From Atriophallophorus winterbourni (taxonomy: Eukaryota; Platyhelminthes; Trematoda; Plagiorchiida; Microphallidae): a stretch of DNA of 64,000 bases. Shown piece by piece: positions 43,161 through 55,061 of this stretch (the first letter of the stretch is position 1; each line of letters begins with the position of its first letter). The stretch covers positions 1-64,000 of the forward strand of contig JACCGJ010015115.1 of the NCBI GenBank assembly GCA_013407085.1, written 5' to 3'. Below the pieces are notes generated by a model. The model searched no databases. It saw only the letters and a list, made by a program, of their open reading frames with translations, and was not told where the DNA came from. The position numbers and the translations under genes are program-made.

Positions 43161-43560
43161 GAAAGGTAAATGAAAAAATAAGCGTAAATTGCCCAAAATA
43201 TTATGAAGAATGGTGACCAGGCATGAGAGCAACTAGCGAGTTCAGTACATGATGGTGCGAATTGAAAACTTTCAATGGTCTATGCCCCAAAAGGCTAAAT
43301 AATCAAGTAAGGTCACCAGATTCACCAAAGAAGCGAATACCTCAACATATGGTGATTCGAAATTCAGAAATAATTAAAGCGCAAGTTCAGGAGGATTATC
43401 TTTATTTTCGCGACTCTGCATTGATACTAGGTTCTTCGAAACATCTACAAGGTTGACCAAAACAGCCTACTATGGTAGCACTGGACTTACTAGAGTTTCA
43501 TCATTATTCAGGCTCATCCAGAGGCAGTTTCATAACGTAAGATAGTGTCAAACAAACTTG
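43161..43560. other. No recognisable feature
   Basis: Non-coding sequence between repeat R1 and the 240-bp tandem repeat. Confidence 0.5.
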
Positions 43561-43965
43561 TATGCCACTGTTATATAGGGTTCTTACAAAGAACCACGAT
43601 GTTCACACACAGAAACACATAGTGACACGTGGTCAAGCACTCAAGGTGATTATGGATGACCAAAGTGATGTGTTGCTCACATCCCACGAAATTACACTCC
43701 ACTACCGGTTTCTGGCTGTTTGCCGTCATCAGGTGAAGACAGTAAGATTAGATTCAGTGAGCCTTGAAACAGTCGATAAATGATAAACAAGGTTATACTT
43801 AAATGCCACTGTTGCATAGGGTTCGTAAAACGAACCACGATGTTCAAACACATAATCACATAGTGATTTCTGGGCAAGGACTCAAGGCGCTTATGGATGA
43901 CCATCCCTTAGGGGATGGGATGTGAGAACCATAATACGTGTCCTTCATCTAGAGACCAGAACGGT
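43561..43965. repeat. 240-bp tandem duplication with conserved hairpin
   Basis: Unit 1 starts at 43561, unit 2 at 43801 (partial). Both share ATGCCACTGTT, a hairpin, CACGATGTTCA, CACATAGTGA and TTATGGATGACCA. The hairpin is GGTTCTT/AAGAACC in unit 1 and GGTTCGT/ACGAACC in unit 2, a compensatory change. Related sequence occurs at about 47310-47360. Confidence 0.75.
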
Positions 43966-44049
43966 ACGATAAACGATAAAAAGCGTAGAAATGAAAATAC
44001 TTTATTTTAGTTTAGAAATCTGAATGATGAAAACACTCGACTGTTAATG

Positions 44050-45955
44050 TTACCAAGGACGCCACACTGGGTTAGCAGAATCACTGGAAAATGAGATGGG
44101 AGTATCAGCGAGATGAGATGATTCGGTAAAAATAGGGCATGCGAAGTCGTTTGGAATATTGACAAGGTATTTGTTTGTTTCATTGGAACTTGGACATGAA
44201 AGTGAAGGGCTGATTTCCGGAGATGATTCCGTAGATTGAGATCCAGAAGGCCCCGAGCCACACAGAGAGCAGTTAGGATTGACGCGAAAATATGACGAAG
44301 GTCTTGGGTGCTTAAACCTCGGCTTGAATCGAGTGAGCAGAGTAAATTCTGAATAACATTGACGAGAACGGTTTCGCAGTTGGTGAAACCCCGGATATAT
44401 GCGAGTCTGCATGGATCCTTTGGTTTGGACTCACAATTATTTTTCAAAGGGTCTGGAAATGAAAGAATTGTTAAAATAACGATGCAACAGGCTAACTAGC
44501 AACGGGAGGTGTGCAACACGTACTAACGATCGAGTAGCAATTTATTGATCGAATTTATCCAGACGACGCCCGCATGAGCCATGTGAGAACGACCACCCAC
44601 GCAGAGCGAGCTTGATCAACACGTACCACAGATGCGATGGTAACAAAGTTAGCCCCGAGCCAAACGGTTTCGAGGCTGGCAGGAGCAACAAGTCAGTGGC
44701 AATCGGAAGAACTTGCAAGTCGAACGGTTAGTCTAAAGGCAGCTGTACTGTACTGTGTTAGGACTAAAACGCTAAGGGTAGATTATTGAACCTAGGAATA
44801 ATAAAACCATAAACACTAGCAAGTGTTGACAGCGAAAATTCTTGAACGCATGCCATCGTGGGCAGACTAAACCAAAGGTGCGTCGGATACGAATCAAATC
44901 GAATCCTTCCACACAAACCCAAACACTATATCTTGTTCAGTTATTCGCTGGAAATTTGTATGAACGAATAATGCCCAATTTTCTTCGGATAGACCTGTTT
45001 TCCCTAGCGAAATTCTCACATGATTACGCTCTTAAAGCCCGGAAGTTGCACGCTAAAAATTTACTCTATTCGTAACAATTGTTTGTCTGTATTACCGTAT
45101 TTGCTTTTTCGTGTAACTAGAAGTTCTCACATACTACTACTGTATCAACGAGCTCCCGGTAAAAGGTTGGCCAACCTAACTGTTCCAAGATGGGATACAA
45201 TGTTGTAACACCCTTGAAATTCATACCATTAAAATGACCAATCCATTACTATAGATCGAGGTTAGTAAAAAATTCGGACTTGAGCTAGACAAAGCAAAGG
45301 CAATAAAATCGTTGATAGTTACCGTTCACAGTTTTCTTAACAAAGGCAACCGTTTGTTCCAGGATATCGGCTTTTTCCATGCGGTGCTGTTGCAAAAAAG
45401 ATTGTTGATAAATTCTAAATGCAAAAGTACAGTTCAAGTTGGAATGAAAAGTACCACCGTAAAAGTTGATACGAAGACTCACCACGGTGCCATTTGCGTC
45501 AGTAACCAAGGCGCGAAGCTGTTCTAAAAATCGATTAATGCGCTCACGACGTAGTTTCTTCATCAACGTTTTATTGCGCTGAAGCGTAAAGAAAACAGCG
45601 GTTAATGCAGATCTCTGACGGTGGCGTGGCTCGAAACAATCGGGAATAGATAAAATATTATGCAGAAAACAAATTACTGGACACTACACTCGATTAATAA
45701 AAAAAAAGATCGAAATGAACCCAGATAGTACAACTAAAAAATCATTAGGTTGTGGATACGGTATCTTACCTTTCTAACACCTAACAAAGGATCTTCTGGA
45801 CTCCCAGCGTTCCGAGTCGGTCTGTTCGGAGTGTTGACATGATTCCTCGTAGTCTTTGAATTAGGGGCTTGGCTTATCCATGGCGTTGATAAATTAAAAG
45901 CCATTGAATCGGTAGAGTGGATTTGAGCCGGTTCACCCGTTTTTCTTACGTGCAT
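44050..45955 (-). CDS. Hairy/HES-family bHLH-Orange transcriptional repressor (spliced)
   Basis: Four exons inferred on the minus strand. Exon 1, 45955-45770: ATG to VRK, donor GTAAGA, phase 0. Exon 2, 45578-45483: basic region and helix 1, KTLMKKLRRERINRFLEQL, donor GTGAGT. Exon 3, 45386-45323: helix 2, HRMEKADILEQTVAFVKK, donor GTAACT, phase 1. Exon 4 from 44452: Orange domain, AYIRGFTNCETVLVNV. All splice sites are GT-AG with pyrimidine-rich acceptors, and frames join correctly. The C-terminal WRPW tetrapeptide, which recruits Groucho/TLE in this family, is encoded at 44053-44064 before a stop, but one frame away from the Orange domain, so a micro-intron or an indel lies between about 44330 and 44210. 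The usual basic-region proline is Thr. Introns are 191, 96 and 870 nt. Nuclear DNA-binding repressor by family knowledge; target genes are unknown. Confidence 0.85.
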
Positions 45956-46240
45956 GTCCGGAAGTATGAGAACACGATAGGCACCGAACGAGCCACTGAT
46001 CAGATGCCCAAACTAATCACGTGGTTGGATCTCGCGTGGCCAATAAAAATTGAGCGCAAGGCTGTGCAGCCCGCACACACCCACACGTGACCTTGACTTC
46101 GCAGTAATGACTGTCACTTGACACTACATGTGGTAGAGCGATTAGGTTCATTTGCCCCCTGTAGTCTGCTAGCCTGTACGAGGTGCGCACTTTCGTCCAA
46201 TAAGATTGCGAGTTTGCGCGAAAGCGTCACCCCCTCACTC
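45956..46240 (-). promoter_or_regulatory. Upstream region of the HES-like gene with E-box-type sites
   Basis: Just upstream of the start codon are CACGTG (46018-46023), a CACGCG on the minus strand (46033-46038) and CCAAT (46040-46044), within about 90 bp. CACGTG and CACGCG are the classes of site bound by Hairy/HES proteins, so autoregulation is possible. No TATA box is evident. Role inferred only. Confidence 0.4.
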
Positions 46241-46311
46241 GCTTGAATCGATAGACAGTAATTTCACCACACAGAAAATCAGCCTTAAATCGGTGACGGC
46301 ATATTGACACA

Positions 46312-46567
46312 TGGAAATGTTCCGTAGTGGACAAACTGGTCGAAAAAAGTTGAATTTGTTTTTCGGAATGAATCTCTAAGCAGAGGGTAAAATACATACA
46401 TAAAATGAATATAGAACATATACGGATAACAGACGTATCACTGTTTCGTTTCAACGAAATTACATCTGCATAGTATGTAGTTGTCTGTAATGAATTGTAT
46501 TGAATGGAAATAAAATAACCCGATAAAAAGATAATATAACTATCTATCTATCGATTTATCTATCTAC

Positions 46568-46606
<39 letters not shown>

Positions 46607-46615
46607 ACTATCTAT

Positions 46616-46659
<44 letters not shown>

Positions 46660-46660
46660 A

Positions 46661-46700
<40 letters not shown>

Positions 46701-46737
46701 CATCTATGTATCCATCTCTCTATCTATCTAACTATTC

Positions 46738-46824
<87 letters not shown>

Positions 46825-46831
46825 GATCTAG

Positions 46832-46923
<92 letters not shown>

Positions 46924-46932
46924 ACATCTATG

Positions 46933-47017
<85 letters not shown>

Positions 47018-47168
47018 GTCTATCTATCTATCTTTCTATCTATCTATCTATCTATCTATCCATCTATCTATCTATTCATTTTATGTTTGTTTCTTACGGT
47101 CTGCTTAGAGCAAGTTTCATTCCGAAAAACAAATTCAAGTTTTCTCGACCATTTTGTCCACTACGGAA
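46312..47168. repeat. Inverted repeat flanking a TCTA microsatellite
   Basis: Left arm about 46312-46412 and right arm about 47071-47168 are imperfect reverse complements (right-arm words CATTCCGAAAAACAAATTCA and TTGTCCACTACGGAA recur inverted in the left arm). Between them lie sequence shared with repeat R1 and the TCTA tract. Confidence 0.8.
46531..47080. repeat. TCTA/CTAT tetranucleotide microsatellite
   Basis: About 550 bp of CTAT repeats with scattered point variants. Any open frame here is low-complexity artefact. Confidence 0.97.
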
Positions 47169-47560
47169 CATTTCCATGTTGACCTCAACGTATCAAGTTG
47201 ACGGTCAGTTTAGATCAGGTTACATTCAGAATAACAACTTTCTGTCGGCCAGTGTCTTTGCTCCTGAACCCTACCATGTTGTTGTTGTACTGGATACACT
47301 GTAAAGCTTGTTTTTGTCTGTTTGCTGTCAGCAGGTGGAGACGGTAAGATGAGATTCAGTTGATAAGTGGTACGCTAAACCATCGTTTGGCTTGTATAGC
47401 TGTCTATTAAACAAAGAAGTGGTTCCTATGTACACAACTTGCTACACCGTTGATGATTTGTTGTACACTCAAACTTGTACGATCCTTCAAGGTCATATCG
47501 GAATTGAGTGACTTCCTCGCTAATTCTGAAACGCTTGTATTGCCCACGTTTGAGAACAAG
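47169..47560. repeat. Dispersed repeat R1, second copy
   Basis: 47310-47360 resembles 43717-43770; 47456-47550 matches 42870-42960 in the same orientation. Confidence 0.7.
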
Positions 47561-47984
47561 TAGCTTACGTCAAAGCTGACCATCATCTCATCCTCCTAGA
47601 TTGTTAAGGTACTTAATCGACCAACAAAATCTAAAAGATAAAACTCGGATGTTTATATTGGGCAAACGTCTAGCATTGCTCTCTTTCTCACAAAGCATGG
47701 TAACCGAATTTCAACCATGTACCCACCTTTAAAGCTTATTTATCCTGTCACATAACAAAATCCTATTGAATAACAGTTATAAAAAGACTGTTTGATAAAA
47801 GGAAACATATATTTAGAGATTTATTTAACAAAATTTGTCAGTTTTCTCAGTTTTGTTTTACTTTCAAATTGATATTCCGATGTAGCCAGTGACCCGAAAT
47901 GTGAATACCTGTAAAACAGATCGGGTTATCTTTCGTGAGTGTTACGAAATAACACTAAAGAAAATACTCACGTTATCACTGAGT
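47561..47984. other. No recognisable feature
   Basis: AT-rich non-coding sequence. Confidence 0.5.
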
Positions 47985-48174
47985 GGTTTCACTGTTGCAT
48001 GGATAGTTGCGATTGATAATTTTCACCTTTATCGGTTCTCCTCTCGATTGATTCGTTGGGGATTGCGATGGCGTATGGCGGAAAGAATAAGATAAAAAGT
48101 TTAATTAAATGGCTACCAGTTTCAGAGTTCCCGCGTTTAAGCGAGCGTGTTGGTGATGTTAACTGGTGAACACT
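47985..48174. repeat. Direct repeat, copy 1
   Basis: Starts GGTTTCACTGTTGCATGGAT. About 190 bp is closely similar to 48476-48653, 490 bp further on. A second shared word (ACCAAACACGTCATCATGAT) follows each copy (48409 and 48660). Confidence 0.85.
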
Positions 48175-48475
48175 ATAGCCCGACACACTATGACCCAACC
48201 TTTTCACTCCGAATAAAATGCATTAACTTAAGGCCACAATTTCTTCTAAAAACGTTGTTTCCATTTCAAACAAAAATATAAACACTCTTCATGTGTTTTG
48301 ACTGCGTGATCAATGCTAAGTTGATTAGGTTTGCGGATTTGCATCAGCGGTTTGAATAGATTGGATCACATTTTCGTGGTTATAATGCCAGCCCATTGAC
48401 TGGTACAAAACCAAACACGTCATCATGATAACGAAAAAATATTTAGAACTTACACGTTCTCATTCTCACTTTCAA

Positions 48476-48653
48476 ATTGGTTTCACTGTTGCATGGATAG
48501 TTGCGATTGATAATTTTCACCTTTTTCGGTTCTCCTCTCGATTGGTTCGTTGGGGATTGCAATGGCTTATGGCGAAAAGAATAAGACAAAAAGTTTAATT
48601 AAGCGGCTACCAATTTCAGAGTTCCCGCGTTCAAGCGAGCGTGTTGGTGATGT
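48476..48653. repeat. Direct repeat, copy 2
   Basis: Partner of 47985-48174. It lies just downstream (3') of the MULE transposase gene and may be part of that transposon's non-coding end, though no inverted partner was seen beyond 51280. Confidence 0.85.
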
Positions 48654-48846
48654 TAACAAAACCAAACACGTCATCATGATACCGAAAAATTATTTCGAAC
48701 TTACACGTGGATAGTTCTCACGGTTTATTGATCCTGCAAAGCAGATAAATAGTTAAAAAAAGTGGGTCAGTGATAAGCGAATGATAGCACTCACCATATA
48801 TCGCCATGGCACCAATATCAGCAACACGCGGGATCGAATGAAGCAA

Positions 48847-51185
48847 TTAATCAAACATTTGCATACAATTAAAGCACCACTTTTCAGTTTCGAAAGGTGG
48901 AGTAATTATACAATAAGTATGGTACCATTCGTTGCAGTAGGGGCATTGCTCCCAATCGATTGTTTTTCCACCGAATTCAGGTGGTTCATCTGAACCGCAC
49001 TGCCCACATATTTGCGCGTGATCTAAGAAAGCGTCAAGATCTACTGGTGGCATTCGAGAGGTGGACGGAATAGGAATTCGAGATCTAGTTTCCCGTCCAC
49101 GACCGCTTATGCGGCCATCATAAACGCCTATTACGCGAGTATCGCTGCCTTCATAAGCGGCTACAGTTTGATCTTCGTCATTACTGGTCATTGGAGAATT
49201 GTGGCTATCATTAGTTGCAATATTTTCTACATTCAATACCGTATCCATCGTCAGATTGTCGTACACGGCAGTTTCTAATGACATCTGAGCCTCGTCCAAA
49301 TCAAAGATATACGGAGGCAAGCTCCGTGAACTAGATGTAGTTAAATAGTTGTCCATACTTCGAATTAGAAGATTGAAGTATGGGGGTTCAAAATGACGGT
49401 GAAACTTACGTAATACATCTAAACCGTAAGAAAAACCTGATGAAAAGACGCGACTAGAACGCCTAGGAACGTCCGCTGAAGAAAAATTAACCTTTAACGC
49501 TTCATTACTAGTCCTTAGCCAGCGTTGGGACACAGGAAGTGAAGACAATTCAAAGTTGCTGTATGAAGCAGCTGCAAGAACATGTCTGCAAGGCAATCCT
49601 TGGTCAATAAAAAAGGGGCATGAACACTTCCAAGTGGAGCAGCACACACCCCAAGAACCCGCGTCCCTAAGGAGCACCATAAATTCCGTTGAACCTACAA
49701 CCCTTACTGTTGCTGCAGCTACGTTATCCGAAATGAGATCGACAGCATATGGCATGAGTAGATCACAAAGTGCATCAAGTTCCGAGTGGTTCGGAACATG
49801 CGCACGCCTTCGACTTATCGAAATAATTTCGCTTTGCCGGTGCCAAATAAGATACGTTGCACTAATTTTAGACAAACGAATGGCCTCCCATATTGCTATC
49901 TTACCACTAAGGAGATTCATTTTTATATACCTATGCATCACCTCCACCATATTGGTGTCCCCAATTCCGTACGTAGCCACCTTTGGACGTCGAGAATTCG
50001 CCCACTTATGGGAGTTGCAACAATGTTGCCCCTTAAAATAAGCGTAAAATACGGGATCTGCTCGTTGTATATTAATTAAGGCAAAGGCGTAACGCCATAT
50101 ACGACGAGTGGTTATAGCTACACGTACCCACTTCAGTGCTTCGGTCCGGGGGTTACGACGTGTGACATTGCGGAGCATGTGCACTCGGCAAAGCAGATGA
50201 GCAGCGTGTGGGAATACTTCTTCCACGGCATTCGCTATCGCAGGAGCGCCGTCAGACATAACAGCTCGCACTGCGTCACACCCACCGACGAATTCTACAA
50301 AGGTCAGCAGAAACGTGCGGATGTCATCCGCCGTTTCCCTCCAAAGAAAACCTATTGCTACTGGCAGACTTTTTCTGCAACCGTCTACTATCATTAATTG
50401 ATATAAAAAATATTTCTCACGATTTGTACGGAATGTACCATCGATGAGAAGGAAATCGGAAAAACGGCCATACAAACTCAGCATTTCTTGGGTAACGAAG
50501 ACAAAAAGCGTCATCCGGTTAGTTTCGTCCAGTAGTACTCGTGCCTTCCCGTTGGCGTTGTATTCAGCTTCCATTTGTCGAATATAGGCTGAAAAAATGA
50601 TTGAAAATATAGACAGTGAAATTACGGTCTCCAAATTGTAATTCTTACAAACTTACCAGGATTGTTACGTTTGTCCAGCGCACGTCGACGAAGGTTGACC
50701 ACATCAGAACCAGTCAAATCTTCCTGGAAACGTCTGTTTACATAATATCTTATGTTGAGAGAAGAAGCTCCGCATTCCAGCATCGGTCGTATGATCTCTT
50801 GTTCCAAAAGCGTCAAGCGTCGGTTGCGGAAGTTCCAGGACTCAACTGCACCACCTTGCAAGTCATGATTATGAATCATGTTGCTATTCGTAATGCGGAA
50901 CCGAGGCCTCATACGGCCCACATTGATAAATGATTGGCATTGTGTTGCCGTAGATACGCGATGTCGAATACCAAGGGTTGGTTTTCCCAAGAATCCTTTC
51001 CGTTGACATATATATTTCACATATGTCACATCGCCGCTTCGATTTTTTTTCGATGTTCGGACAGAATAGTGGGCGCCAGAAACCCGAGCGAACTCATCCA
51101 GCATACTATTCAACTCATCCAGACTTTCAAACAAGCGGCCACCAACGGTTGCCTGAAAAAGCTGAGTGATATCATTAGAGCTCAT
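48847..51185 (-). CDS. Mutator-like (MULE) transposase with SWIM and PHD-like zinc fingers
   Basis: Two exons: 51185-50657 and 50588-48847, intron of 68 nt with GTAAGT and a TTTTTTCAG acceptor. The joined frame is about 756 residues with no lesion. ATG 51183-51185 (MSSND) is chosen; an in-frame ATG at 51257 is an alternative. Order: FAR1/WRKY-like DNA-binding N-terminus (about residues 20-110); MULE DDE-type catalytic domain (LLIDGTFRTNREKY, AVMSDGAPAIANA, LCRVHMLRN); SWIM finger CSCPFFIDQGLPCRH; Ser-rich linker; C-terminal C4HC3-type PHD-like finger (CGQC, CPYC, WYHTYC, CFNC). Similar organisation is known for trematode Mutator-like elements. It could be an active transposase or a domesticated derivative. 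Confidence 0.88.
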
Positions 51186-51279
51186 TATGAATAAAGTGGC
51201 GCAGAATTGGAAGCAGAGCGTAATATTGGAAATGGAATTGTGAAAATAACCAATCATGTAGCTTTTTAAAACAAGCAAC

Positions 51280-51910
51280 CAATAAGAATTCGATGGAGGG
51301 TTTTAATAACAAGCAACCAATAATAATTCGATTAAAGGTTGCATCAAAATGGTATTTTACTTACAGCCTACTGACAATTTGAAAGTAGTTAGATAGAATT
51401 TTTATTTCAACGCTACATCCTAGGTCATCCGAGCAAAAAAGGGTAGTGGAGATAACGTTCTCCCGTTTGAAGATATAAATGTCACATTAAAAAATAAATT
51501 TTCGAAATAAAGAAAGTTCCTTCATATATATATATAAATTGACTTCTTCGGGATGTTGGTGGGTGTGATTGAAAAAAAGCACATAAAAAACCGAAGTTAA
51601 ATTGAAAAAATTAGAAAATGGAGGGGATAAGGGGAGATTGTGGTTTAAAATTGCATGAGGTTTGGGCCGGTTGTACGATCCAGGAAAGTCGAAGAATTGT
51701 CTAATAAGGGAAACCAAAACTGTTTGCCAGTATGGATTTCAGTTCATGTAGAAGAATCAGTCTTACGCGGAAGAAGCAAGGACCAGTATCGGAGTTGGTT
51801 TCGGAGTCGGAGGTACTGGAACACAATTTAAAATATTCTCTTCACCATCATGGTGAGAGGTTATCGGTGTGAAATTTTACATTTATATAAACGATAAAAA
51901 AAGATCACAA
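51280..51910. other. No recognisable gene
   Basis: AT-rich. Contains a short imperfect duplication (AACAAGCAACCAATAA at about 51272 and 51311). No terminal inverted repeat matching the other side of the MULE gene was found by eye. Confidence 0.5.
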
Positions 51911-52192
51911 AAAAGACAATATTTTTGGCATTTTTAGCGTTTTTTTTCTTTTTTTTGTTTTTATAATAAATACGTTATGTAAAAACATGTTTTTATGCAT
52001 AAATGGGTTTAATGTAAGCAGATAACGGTTGAGGATATAGTCATATGGTAAAAATGATCATAAAACGCACGGTTACGATGAAGATGTCTAAAAACATATT
52101 TAAGGTCGGACAACCTGACACTTGACTGGCCAGTTATCCAAAGAATACAATAAGACATCATGATAAACTAATATGTGGAGAAAGATGTGGAA

Positions 52193-55050
52193 TTAGAAAC
52201 CTGGGATCCCATGGGAGTATAGAATATCTAGGGAAGAGTTTATCTTTAGGATTTGGGAAAGTGAGTGAACAGTAAGGGTTTCTACAAGCGTTTTAAATTT
52301 CCCTGTAGATGTGCACATACGGAAATGAAGAGGAAGGGAATTCCAAAGTTGTGCATATCTAACTAAGAAGGAGTTACGTCTAACTTTAGTGCGAGACATA
52401 GGTATATTCAACAGCCTTGTTCGATTGCGCAGATCATATCAGATATAATCGTGAAAGCGCATGCCAGACTGAAGCCTAATTCGTTGCTGGGTAATGATTC
52501 GAAAGAAAAGAAGCAGATTCAGACGAATTCTGCGTAGCCATAGTGGTTCGACATTCAGCAAATTACACCTTTCAAGATAAGGCAAGGGGTTTGAATAGCC
52601 CAAAGTTATTTTGCTGAAAGTACGTTGAAGTCTCTCTAAGAGAAAACAATCACGCCTACCCATGTGAGAATAGATGATATTACAATAATCGAGAATGGGT
52701 AGGACCTTCATCTTATATAGTGCTATTTTACTCTCGCGTAAGAGGAATTTATGGTTAATTAGGCTAAAGTTTTGTCTTGCTCTCGCAATGAGGTGTCTGG
52801 CTTGTTCATTAAAATTGAGGGAAGAGGAGTATCTAAATCCAAGGTCCTTAATTTCTGCAGAAGGTGTGATGGTTGAGCCATTTATCGTGAGTGTGTTAGA
52901 AGGGATTGAACAACGTAATCCCATATATTGTGTCTTAGAAGCAGAGAATTCTAATCCCCATTGTGAGCCCCAGCTAGATAGAGAGGCAAGATCACGGTTA
53001 AGGGATATCAGGGCCTGTGACACTTCACCAGGAGATGTTAAGACTACTTTAATGTCATCCGCGAAGATGAATAGCTTAGAGTGATCTACAACATTTTGTA
53101 GATCATTAACATAGATAAGAAAAAGAAGTGGACCTAGAACGCTGCCTTGAATTACGCCACTTGGAATTGGCTGATTAGTTGAGGTAACTCCGTTAACGTG
53201 AACCGAAAAGGTGCGATCAGATAGAAAAGAACGGAACCAGCTCAATAAAGGCCCATGAATACCTAAACATGATAGCTTCGAAAGGAGTAGCGTATGAGGA
53301 ACCCGATCGAAAGCTTTGCTTATGTCCAAGAATACAACAATCACTGCTAGTCCTTGGTCAAGGGAAGCCGTTATGAGATCTAAGTATTCTAATTGGCAGG
53401 TTACACAAGACTTTTTGCTAAGGAATCCATGTTGGACTGGAGAGAACGCATCTGGACCAAGGTAGCCCAACAAAGAATTTTTGATTAACCTTTCAAATAA
53501 CCTAGACAGAATAGGAGTATGATTAATAGGGCGATAATTCGTAACGAGGTTCGAATTACCAGATTTTAAACGTGTGATAATAACAGAGTGTTTCCAATGA
53601 GTTGGAAAAATTCCACATTTGAGAGAAATATTGAAAAGATTTAATAAGAGTAAAGGAAAGTCTTCATTATCGTTGTGTAAGATGGCTGAAATAAAACCTA
53701 CATCATCAGGCTTATAAGAGATTTTACTTCGACGGAAAATGTCTTTTACTTCTTGTACAGAAAAAGTAAAGGAGTCAATAGTATTTAAGGGAGTGCTATT
53801 GTTTGCTGGTGGATGGTAAGCGTTGTTATTGAACGAGCTGCTGAAGAATAAAGAGAAAGCCTGACTTATTGTGACCGCATCAGAAGTGACTATTTCTTTA
53901 TCATCTTCGTGGTACATTATGGATGGAATATCATGTGTTGACCGGATACACCTGGTCTTCGAAAGGTAATTTAATGATTTCGTCATTGAATCACTGTTTA
54001 AAGCCTTTCTTTCTTGGCGTTCTAGAAGACGAATCTTAACATTTGAAAGAGAGTTACACAGTTCGTGTCTGCGCATAACCGAAAATAAATCTAACTTATG
54101 GTTCACAGAAGCAGAAAGTCGAGCTATCTTTTTCTCCATAAGGTTTATTGGGTCCCGCTTACGCTTTCTAATATGAGAGGAAGACGAACTTCGAATGCAT
54201 GCTGAAATGTTATCATGAAAAATCGAAAAGAGATGCGCTCAAAGTTTGAGGAAAGAAAGAATTCTGTCCAGTCGTAGGTTCTAAGAATATTCGAAAACTT
54301 CGTCCAATTGATATGAACTTTCTCATCTTTGCGTATATGTGCTGGTTTTTGCGAAAGACGCAAAACGCAAGTTATCATATTATGGTCGCAACCGGGTAGT
54401 AAAGCTAAGATTTCAACGTTGGTGGGATCAGTGCCTAAAGTAAAAATCAAATCTAAAACGCTGGACAGCCTCGTAGGCTTCTTCACAGATTGTGTGAAAC
54501 CTAAAAGATTAATCGTTTTGGAGAAGGATGAAAATTTATTTGAAGAATGCGGGGAATTCCAGCAGGCGTGTGGCATGTTGAAGTCTCCAGCAATAATCTT
54601 ATTATTTAAGGGGGAAATGGACGCCTCAGTAAAAACATTTATAAGCTTATCAACAGTGAGTGTGGATGGAGATGGCGGGTTGTAAATGCATCCTAGGAGA
54701 GCATCAAGAGAAGGTAAGGAGATCCAAATTGAGTCGTCTAGATCATTTAATATACGAGAGCTATGTATTTCTGCTTGGAGATCTGTACTAACATAAATAA
54801 GAATACCACCACCACGAGTGTGGTTGCGGTCCCTACGAAACATAAAATAGTTGGCTAGTTCAAGTGAAACGTTGGGAACGTCATTAGTTGTCCACGTTTC
54901 TGTTATAAGAACAATTTCGTGTGGGTTTGAGAGCAAGAAATGTTGAAGGGCAGGGAGCTTAGAAATAATTGACCGAGCATTAAGTAACAGAAGGCGAATT
55001 TTAGGATATTTAACATGTGTAATAGAAAACGATTTACACGAGTTGTTTGA
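52193..55050 (-). pseudogene. LINE J ORF2 (endonuclease + RT), lightly damaged
   Basis: Endonuclease: RLLLLNARSIISKL (Asn), ITETWTTND, AGDFNMPH, SVLDLIFTLG, GCDHNMI. The frame changes just before 54139. RT: NYRPINHTPILSRL, FLDISKAFDRVPH, GVIQGSVLGPLLFL, IFADDIKVV (Asp pair present). A TGA replaces a probable CGA codon at 52436-52438, and the same frame continues to 52193 (AQLWNSLPLHF). No ATG occurs between the ORF1 overlap and the endonuclease Asn strand, as in element C. A GVPQ-type motif reads GVIQ here. Confidence 0.87.
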
Positions 55051-55061
55051 AATTGTCGGAG

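Noticed and set aside
44842..45208. Plus-strand frames within the HES intron 3
   Set aside because: No domain, opposite to the host gene and located in its intron.
46930..47304. 124-codon open frame
   Set aside because: Low-complexity translation of the TCTA microsatellite plus flanking repeat arm.
48847..51185. Interpretation as a host kinase or receptor gene
   Set aside because: The DDE-type core, SWIM finger and FAR1-like N-terminus are characteristic of Mutator-like transposases.
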